Positions 56,317-64,000 of a stretch of 64,000 nucleotides of DNA are shown here, one piece after another. How positions within the stretch are numbered: the first letter of the stretch is position 1; every line of letters starts with the position of its first letter. Below the pieces are notes generated by a model. That model saw only the letters and a list, made by a program, of their open reading frames with translations, did no database searches and was not told the origin of the DNA. Origin of the DNA: Coix lacryma-jobi var. lacryma-jobi (lineage: Eukaryota > Streptophyta > Magnoliopsida > Poales > Poaceae); the NCBI GenBank assembly GCA_009763385.1, contig VDCT01000284.1, positions 1-64,000 of the forward strand. Reading direction: 5' to 3'. Position numbers and translations under genes: made by a program.

Positions 56317-59300
56317 TGTCGCGGAACCGTCCTGATTATAAGAACTCAAGTACCGTCTTAGTCAAATTTGTCTGACGTCAACCCGCACTTGAATCCATAT
56401 AACCCTGGTAGTCCGGAAATCTCGAAGGATTTCAACATCGTACATCATACAGGATCGCATCGTTCAAGTATTACATTCGAAGGGAAACAACACAGATAAA
56501 TGAAACCGAATTTAAACATCAGAGTGTGACATTAAAACAGAGTTATTACAATACTGAGTTTAAAAGTGCGGAAGCTTAAAACAGTTTTGAAACACGACCA
56601 CTACACATGTGGTCCAAATAAAACATTGTTTGATAACTTAACCCAACACAGCTCACTCCTCCTTTTTCACATAGTGTGCCACTAGGAGTCTCAGTCTAGC
56701 AAAAGAGAGGGGAAAGCTTCTTGACGACCCCGCCCTGGGCCTACTCCTCATCGCCCTCCACTGGGTAGAGGCAGTGCTTACAATAGCCATAGTACACCTG
56801 GCCATTTGCAACAACGGGATAAACCCTGAGTACGGGGATGTACTCAGCTAGACTTACCCGTCGAACTGAAAATAAAGACACCAAGGTATGCAAGGCTTTT
56901 GGTGGAGCTGGGATCATTTAGTTGCAAAAAGCTCAAATTTTAAGAGAAGGAATATTTAATTATGATGATGAGCTGTCAGTTTTTAAACCTACCTCTTAAT
57001 CTAGGTTTGCACCTGAACTATTACACACACTTGAGTCTAGCAAGCAATAATATAACCATATCCAGTTGACTTATCCATATTTTAGTTGAACCTTCAAAAC
57101 ATCACATGGAGTTGTATCGTGGTGAAGGTCGCCATAGTTTCCCACTAACTGGGGGAGACGGCGACTCGAATCAAATTCCAACCAGCTGGTGAAAGACCTT
57201 GAATACCAACACACTTTCCCCGTCGGGTTCATGCATTGGTAACCACTCGATGCTTGTTCTTGGTGGTAATCGTCGCGGCTCACAGCACGGACCACCCAAT
57301 TAGAACTATACGATGGCCATTCCGAGGTAGATCGTGTTTTCATACTAGAGGGTGCGACACGGGTTGAGACCGGCCCGAACAGCTTCTAACCGGCTTTGGG
57401 GTCGATGATTATAGCACCGACATATCCCTAAGTAAAAGGGCGCGTTCAAAAATGAACGAAGGCCAACATCGATACAAACCTACACGATCCAACGGACGGA
57501 CTGCCCCAAGTTTCCAAACTTGTGCCTAGCCTTCCAGTTGACCGTATTTTATTACTACTCAGGTTCTTTTCCACGATAGCAAATATAGCCAACCGTGATC
57601 CGGTAACTACCCATCAGGGGTATTACGGAAACATCCTTAACTACTACTTTTAATAAGCAAGCTAAGCAGTTCTACTCATGAATAAGTAACAGGATAACAA
57701 CGCAGGTAATAATCAATAATCACGGAATGGTAATGCAGCAAGTAGGATTCAATCAACTCCTATACCTAATGCATCACAATAGAAAATACTCAATTAAATT
57801 AATTGTAAATACTGGGAGACTTAGAACTCAATTAAATTAATTGTAAATACTGGGAGACTTAGAATGCTCCGGGGCTTGCCTTGGGAGAAGACTGAGGCCT
57901 CGTGAGCGGGGCACTCAGGTAAGTCAGAGTCCTGCGCGGGGTCGACCCCCTCGGCTTGGGGTAGCTCCGGAATCTCCTGCTCGGCGCTTGCTTCCCGTTC
58001 CTGACTGGGCTCTTGGACTGTCGATCCTATTGCAATGCGGTAATAATTAAATAATACGCGGTGCGAAAACGGATGATATGAAGAGTCACATCTCTTGCAA
58101 ACCAACAAAGACAACTTGTTGAACCACTTTGACATTGAGGAAAAACACTTAATTATCACATAAAGAAAACAATTAATTTAACCATTTTTCATTTATTAAT
58201 TCAAAAGAAACTCAGGTTTGAACTACAGGTATATTTTTCTGAACTCAGAAAAATCCACAAAAATTCGAGAAGGCAACTAACCCTAGCTGGACCTTACTGA
58301 ACAATTTTCAGCAAGAATTAAAATACAGAACAGCAGACACAAAAAGATGAAATAAAATGCTCAAAAGATGCTTTGAACTAACTTTTCACATAAAAAGTGT
58401 CAAACAGCAGGTTTCATTTTTTTTCTAGCTTCTATTCCACATTTCATATTTATCAAGGAAGTTCCATGAACAGAAACATTATATTATTTTCTACATGAAT
58501 TTCCTAAGAAAACACAGAAAAGCACATCTATACAGCAACTTCACATTTTTCCATATAACAACCTATGTTTAACATTTTTCCTAACTGGAACATCACACAC
58601 AGAGACTGCACAAATTTTCCCATATTTTATTTTTACATATAAAACATCTTAACACTTATTCCAAGAAAACATCCATAAAGGACTTTAAACCCTGACAGAC
58701 ACTTTTTCTACATAAACAGTGCCTCATATATTTTTCACAGACACATAACCTGATAAGAAACCTTCACAAATTTTTCCATGAATTAATTCAATCAGGAAAC
58801 ATATAAACTCATTTATTTAAACATAAGCACATAAACTGAATTAATTAAAAACAGTACAATAAACTTTCACCAAAAATACTTTATATTTTTTCGTGATAGA
58901 TCTACCCATGAACAAGCTAACAAAACTGGAAGCTCCTCATTTGGACCTTTAAAAACGTGCTACACAAAAATCACAAGCTTTCCTGGAAATTAAAACAAAA
59001 AGGAAAAACATTTGAAATCTCGCGGCCCAACTCGCGTAGACCCGGTCCATAGACCGTGAGCGGCTGACGCGTGGGACCGCGTGGTCAACGGGGCCTAGCA
59101 GTCAGTGAGGGCGGAGCAGGGGACGGGTTTGACCGGGTTCGTTCTCTCGCCGGCGGTGAGGTCGCCGGCGGTGAGGAGGTGCTCGGCGTGTTCCCCTTGA
59201 CGAGGCGGACCGAGTGGTGGTGACGGTTGGGCTAGTGCATGGCTGTAGCTCGCCAGCGGCGAGCGGTGGCGGGCGGGCGGCGGTGCTGCACGGCTACGCC

Positions 59301-60686
59301 GTTTCCGGCGGTCGCCGGCCAAATTAACGGGGCGATAGCTTACGTGAACCCTAGGGAGGCTACTAGAGGGGTTAGTTCGGCCGGTGAAGCTCCTGTGGAG
59401 CTCGACCACGTGCGCGGCCATGGCGGCGTCCATGGCGCTCGGTCGGGCAAAGTGGGAGGCTAAACGGCGGTAGAGACCTCGCGGAGGCGTGTTCTCACCG
59501 TGCCTTGGTCTGATGAAGCTTGTTGGTGAAGGAGGGAGGCGGCGGAGCTTTGGTCGGGGGAGAACGGCTTCGAGCTCCGGGCGGTGTCAATGGCATCGGC
59601 GGCGGAGCTCCTCGGGTTCTGACGTTGGTGAGGCTCGGGAGGTGGTGCTAGCGCGAGCACCGGGTGTCCGAGGTGTAGGCGGGATGGTTCGTGCGAGGAA
59701 TCGAGCCGAGAGAGAGGCTATAGGGAGGTGGGAACGGCGATGGCGAGTGGCAGTGTCAAACGGCGGCGGGAGTGCTCGGCGCGTTCGCGAGAGAGGAGAG
59801 GGAGAGGAACAGGCGGGTGTTTGCGAATGAGTGAGCGAGTGAGGGAGCAAAGGGAGGCGCTCGGGTTTTGCTTGCGGGTTTGGCCGGCCGGCGGTCGTTG
59901 CGGGGGCCACGGTGACGCGACGTCTTGCAGCAAAGCGGCGCGACAGGCGAGGCGGAGCGGGAGTGGCCGGGGAAGATCGTTGCGTGATCACGGAGGCAAA
60001 GATCGGGCGAGGAGTGGGCGAGGGGATTTGGTGCAGGACTTGGCGGCCACGCGGCGGTTTGGCCGGCGTACGGCGCGGTCGCGGTCAGAGCGACCGGCGC
60101 GTCGTGCGCGGGCGGGCGCGTGAGCGGGCGCGAGCGAGGCGCGGGCGAGCGTGGGCCGGCGCGGTGCGGAGCTGGCCGAAAGGCTGGTTGGGCCAAAAGT
60201 GAAACGCCGGGAAAAATTGTTTTCCTTTTTCTTTTTTTCGAAAACTTTTCAAACTTTGACCATTCAAAACAGTTTCAAAAACTCCAAACTAGGCTTTGAC
60301 TCAAAAATAAAAGTTGCTCAAAATAATTTTCTCTACAACTTTTATATAAGGCACTTTTGCGGAAAAGCATTTTCTCAAACTCCACAAAATCAAGCCAAAT
60401 CTTGAGCTATAATCATTTTGTTTTCAAATTTTTTTTATCAAACCACTTCAAACTAGTTCAACGTGTCAATATAAAAAGTGTTGTACTCAACATTCTCCAT
60501 TGTGTAAAATTATTTGCCAAGATAGAAATCTAGTTAAACAGTCAAATCCAATAGAAACCTAAGATCCAAATAAACAACACAAGGCAAAAAGCACTCTTAT
60601 GCACATGAAATGATGCAATGCTTTGCTTATGCATTTTAATAGCTAAATGCAGTTCCAAATGCAGTGCTTGACACCAGGGTGTCACA
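56317..60686 (-). repeat. 3' LTR of Tekay-2
   Basis: 4370 bp, TGTCGCGGAACC to CCAGGGTGTCACA. It shares blocks with Tekay-1 LTRs (GGTAGTCCGGAAATCTCGAA near 56409). The 59.0-60.2 kb part is GC-rich with false open frames. A perfect 38-bp duplication is at 57788-57863. Confidence 0.85.
57788..57863. repeat. Perfect tandem duplication, 2 x 38 bp
   Basis: 57788-57825 and 57826-57863 are identical and begin ACTCAATTAAATTAATTG; it looks like a recent duplication inside the LTR. Confidence 0.9.
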
Positions 60687-60698
60687 GCCCTTCCCCCC

Positions 60699-61891
60699 TT
60701 AAAGAAATCCCGTCCCAAGATTTTGAGTTACGTACCATTTCTTAACAAAAGCGGGATAATTTACGCGCAAGTACTCTTCGGTTTCCCAAGTTGCATCATT
60801 GGGTCCGTGATTGCTCCAAAGAATCTTGTAACTCTTCACTGTCCGGTTTCGAGTCTCTCGAGTCATGGTGTCCAATATCTCCTGAGGTTGTTCATAGTAT
60901 TCCAGATCGGATCTGATAACAACATCTGGGATCCGAACTTCCTCTTGTTCCAGGACTCGAAGACACTTTTTCAACTGGGATACGTGAAACACGGGAAAGA
61001 CTGCGCTCATCTCTGGGGGTAACTATACTTCATAGGCTACTTCTCCCTTCTTGGCTATGATCTGATATGGTCCCACATATTGGGGTGCTAGCTTTTTTCT
61101 TAATTCCAAAACGTTGGACCCTTCTCATGGGTGAGACCTTAAGGTAGACGTAACCTCCTACTTGGAACTCCAAGGGTCTCCTTCGTGTGTCAGCATAGCT
61201 TTTCTGTCAGGACTGTGCTGCCTTGATATGCTGCTGTACGGTTTCCACGATCTCCTCGGCATCCTATACATAATCTGACCCATAAAATCCTCTATCTCTT
61301 GATTCAACCCAATTTACCGGGGTTCTGCATCTTCGTCCATATAAAACTTCAAATGGTGCCATCTGTATACTTTCCTGATAGCTATTGTTATACGAGAACT
61401 CTGCAAGGGGTAACCATTTTTCCCATGATTCTCCTGATGATAGAACACAAGCTCTGAGGATATCTTCCAAACTTTGATTCACTCTTTCTGTTTGCCCTGC
61501 GGTGTGTGGGTGATAAGCGGAACTTCTTACCAACTTAGTCCCTAGCTCCTTGTGCAACTGTTCCCAAAAACACGCTATGAACTGGGGTCCTCTATCAGAA
61601 ACAATCCGCTTAGGAACTCCATGTAACCTCAAGATGTTCTGAATGTACAAATCCGCATACTGGTGTGGCCGATGGGTAGTGTTAACTGGTATGAAGTGAG
61701 CCACTTTGGATAACCGATCCACGACAACCCAGATAGAATCATGTCCTTTTTGGGTGGTTGGGAGACCTGTGATAAAATCCATACTAATCTCTTCCCATTT
61801 CCATTCTGGGATTGATAACGGTTGCAACAATCCGGCAGGTCTCAGGTGTATAGCCTTTATCCTACAGCAAGTCTCACACTTTGCGACGTAA
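60699..61891 (-). pseudogene. Tekay-2 pol fragment: integrase core and chromodomain, broken
   Basis: On minus: HYVAKCETCCRIKAIH, then GLPTTQKGHDSIWVVVDRLSKVAHFIP, SDRGPQFIACFWEQL and QTERVNQSLEDILR (D,D,E kept), ending in NRTVKSYKILWSNHGPNDATWE, a chromodomain. Stops: TAG at 61264-61266, TGA at 61207-61209 (Tekay-1 has CGA in AQSRQKSY) and TAG at 61023-61025 (Tekay-1 has CAG in QLQLPE). A frameshift lies near 61090. The N-terminal side is lost at 61891, where a Sirevirus-like LTR starts. Confidence 0.85.
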
Positions 61892-62545
61892 TGAGAACAT
61901 ATATGATGAATGATTGACATTGATAAGGAAGGTTTGAGGCTTTTACCCGGTTTAGTCCATATCTCGCTATGCGCTTATTGTTTATGACTAACCGGTGGCG
62001 TGAGTTCTGTGGTGTTTATGTGTTGGTGTGCGTGTGCGACATGTGTCTCTTGGCTGTGTTGATGTGCAGGTGTGGAGCTCGCATACAGTGGTCTATGGCG
62101 AGGTGAAGGTCAAGTAGAGACGTGCCGTGCCGACGGACCGGGAGCGGTGAAGGATGGGCGTGCCGTGTGGCGGACGTGCCATGCCGATGCACCCAGAGCG
62201 GTGAAGGGCGGACGTGAGGCTTGGACTGACGGACCCAGGGCCAGAGGACCAACTGTGGTAGCTGGCACGTGGCATCGGCGAGCAAGAGCACATGGGGATG
62301 TGCGGTGCATCGGCCGAGTCGGGAGGAAGGCGCTGGAGTCGTGTCACTTGGCGGGAGGTCGGACACGGGCTTGCGTGCGGCGCAAGTGCCATCGGCCAAG
62401 TCAAGAAGGAAGGCGAAGGCGTTGTGCCCGGCGTGGAGGCTGGACATGCATCGGCATCGGTGCCGGTGGTCGGGGTGTGCGAACCACATCCCGTCTACGG
62501 TGCGGGTTCGGTAGCTGATTCTCAAAAAGCTACCATCGACAGTTT

Positions 62546-62713
62546 CCGAGTTTGGGCCTCAAAACTCAGGTGGACGGTTTCCAGGTTTGGGCCTCAAAAC
62601 CTGGGTGCGCGGGTTTCCGAGTTTGGGCCTCAAAACTCGGGGTGGACGGTTTCCAGGTTTGGGCCTCAAAACCTGGGTTGGCGGGTTTACCGGTTTGGGC
62701 CTCAAAACCGGGG
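62546..62713 (+). repeat. Hairpin array, fourth LTR
   Basis: Five units at about 62546, 62581, 62617, 62653 and 62690 with loop GGGCCTC in all. Arms alternate CGAGTTT/AAACTCG and CAGGTTT/AAACCTG, then CCGGTTT/AAACCGG; pairing is nearly perfect. Confidence 0.87.
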
Positions 62714-62964
62714 GTGGTCCGAAAGGACGGTCGACGCGTGGCGGCGTGGAGAGGCTGGCGCGGCGGTGAAGCTATCCACGAGGAAGGCGCGGTGGTCGAC
62801 CGTGGCGGCACGTGGCGGCATCAGGGAGGTCGCGTCGAGGCGAAGCTACCGGATGTGCGGCCGTGGCCGTCGGATCGAACTGTCAAGTCTGGACGGTTTT
62901 ACCCCTGGGGGGTATTTGGGTTGAGTGCTTAATGTAAGGGCGTTTTGGTCTTCGGACGTGCGCC

Positions 62965-62974
62965 TATATATATG
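62965..62974 (+). promoter_or_regulatory. TATA box in fourth LTR
   Basis: TATATATATG after GTGCGCC, about 1070 bp into the LTR and 250 bp after the hairpin array. Confidence 0.5.
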
Positions 62975-63577
62975 AAGGGGGCTGCTAGGGCAGCCGGATC
63001 CTTGGGAGTTCTTGGTAGTGTCTCTCTCATTTTGTTCCTGTGAGAGAAGGCTAGGGTTAGGGAGAGTTGGCTCTTGTTCTTGAGCTTTTTGCCATCCAAG
63101 CTTTGTGTTGCTAGGATTGGCTTGTAGCCCGACACCAAGTGATTAATCAATCTTCCATTCATCTGGATCCAAGGATCAATTCGTGGTTGAATTCGCGTTT
63201 TGAATTTGTTCTTCGCGTTCTTCTTTTCTCCCGATTTCCCCTCTCCCGATCTCCCTCTACGCTGCGTCTTTTGCGATTCCGTTTGAATCAACTTGTTCAT
63301 TGAAGTGAGGAGAACGTTTCCACCAAAGGAATTCATCCCTACCCTCACGAACAAGTAGATCGGGCCGAAATCGTTTTTGTTCTTCGTTCTTCCCCTTTTC
63401 TAGTGTTCTTCAGATTTCTCATGTTTTAGTTGGATTGAAGCGATGATATCCTAGGATTAGCTTCCCAACACATAGAGGAACACTTGGGTGAAGTTAGTTT
63501 GCAGCCTCGTTCGATTTGGTGTAGATCCAATCGATTTTGGGTTTGTTCCGCGCTGTTTTTGCGCTTTCTGGGAGGTC

Positions 63578-63999
63578 GCGGACAGTCCGCCATATTGGCC
63601 GCGGACAGTCCGCGCATCGCGGCTTCAGCCGAGCAGTGGCTGTTGGCCTCGGGCGTTTTCCCCTCGGGTGACCGGCGGACAGTCCGCCAGTGTTGGGCGC
63701 GGACAGTCCGGGCCCGAGCAGGGACTTTGCAGGAGCTTTGCTATTTTGGCTTCGTAGCCGGCGGACAGTCCGCCAGGACCCGCGGACAGTCCGGGGTCCT
63801 CATCGGACGCTGCACAGGGCAGGCACCGGACGCTCGGAGTTCACTGTTCACGTGAACCGCAGACAGTCCGGCGTGCAAACCGTGGACTGTCCGGGATCTG
63901 TCCAGGGCTGTAGCAGAACAGTTCGGTTTTGGGTTTTTTGCCAGTGGACAGTCCGGCCCCCTAGCGGCGGACAGTCCGGCTCACACCGGACAGTCCGGG
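63578..63999 (+). repeat. GCGGACAGTCCGC palindrome cluster, fourth LTR
   Basis: About eleven copies of (G/C)GGACAGTCCG-type words, one inverted in the centre (GGACTGTCCGG), running to the window edge; same class as in LTR A. Confidence 0.85.
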
Positions 64000-64000
64000 A

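Larger units (their letters stand above)
56317..61891 (-). mobile_element. Second Tekay-like chromovirus, 3' part (Tekay-2)
   Basis: Minus strand: integrase core and chromodomain (61891-60699), purine tract, 3' LTR (60686-56317). It is related to but clearly diverged from Tekay-1. The left edge sits in the 3' LTR of Sirevirus B; TATAG (56312-56316) is the expected target duplication, and its partner is not in the window. The right side is cut by another LTR at 61892. Confidence 0.85.
61892..64000 (+). repeat. Sirevirus-like LTR (fourth type), partial
   Basis: Starts TGAGAACATATATGATG inside the Tekay-2 integrase codons; CGTAA (61887-61891) is the expected target duplication. From about 62040 it aligns with the LTRs of A and B (TGTGCAGGTGTGGAGC, then GAGACGTGCCGTGCC). 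It carries a five-unit hairpin array, a TATATATATG box at 62965-62974 and a GCGGACAGTCCGC cluster, and continues beyond the window. Either the 5' LTR of a + element or a solo LTR. Confidence 0.7.

Noticed and set aside
63578..63999. Prokaryote-style repeat-spacer array
   Set aside because: GCGGACAGTCCGC words are irregularly spaced and belong to Sirevirus LTR palindromes.

Overview
The window reads as an intergenic block of a large grass nuclear genome. The elements are typical of Poaceae, and the palindrome-rich Sirevirus long terminal repeats (LTRs) suggest an Andropogoneae grass (maize, sorghum, sugarcane, Miscanthus group). The species is an inference and cannot be fixed from this sequence. 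I found no convincing host gene, rRNA, tRNA or CRISPR array. Almost every base belongs to nested LTR retrotransposons, most of them decayed.

Layout from left to right: (1) 1-6353, the 3' half of a Tat-lineage Ty3/gypsy element on + (RNase H, integrase, an antisense intron-containing ORF, 3' LTR). It is inserted in (2) 6354-12901, Sirevirus-type Ty1/copia element A on + (integrase, RT, RNase H, multiple polypurine tracts, 3' LTR). Element A in turn abuts (3) 12902-15087, an antisense-ORF fragment of a second Tat element. (4) 15088-24176 is probably a minus-strand non-autonomous Tat-like element. It has an LTR, a broken plant mobile domain (PMD) gene and a second coiled-coil gene in antisense, and a protease remnant, but no RT or integrase. 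An Athila-like LTR fragment (about 20399-22174) interrupts the second gene. (5) 24177-39750 is an almost intact minus-strand chromovirus (Tekay/Del type) with 4.5-kb LTRs. (6) 39751-45052 holds a degenerate plant-transposon-type protein and a Sirevirus-like LTR. (7) 45254-56316 is Sirevirus element B, with both LTRs, gag and pol. Its 3' LTR is cut by (8) 56317-61891, a second Tekay-like element on minus, cut in turn by (9) the start of another Sirevirus-like LTR from 61892 to the window end.

The most striking object is an extra 339-residue ORF between the 5' LTR and gag of the chromovirus (33428-34447, minus). It begins MARTKRTARKSTGGK, which is nearly the histone H3 tail with the K4, K9, S10 and K14 equivalents kept. 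It is followed by a possible dsRBD-like segment, a coiled coil and a Ser/acidic tail. The same element encodes an integrase with a chromodomain, the module class that reads H3 methyl-lysine. Both ORFs start directly after a splice-acceptor-like CAG, so the element may use alternative splicing to express an H3-tail mimic and Gag-Pol.

Other whole-window signals: nonsense codons are almost all CAG-to-TAG, TGG-to-TAG or CGA-to-TGA, as expected from deamination of methylated CHG and CG sites, and many can be checked against an intact copy inside the window. Many frameshifts are single-base losses in homopolymers, which may be decay or consensus error. The Sirevirus LTRs carry hairpin arrays with a constant loop and covarying stems, and exchangeable clusters of short palindromes. 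The chromovirus lacks a matching target-site duplication although its LTRs are nearly identical.
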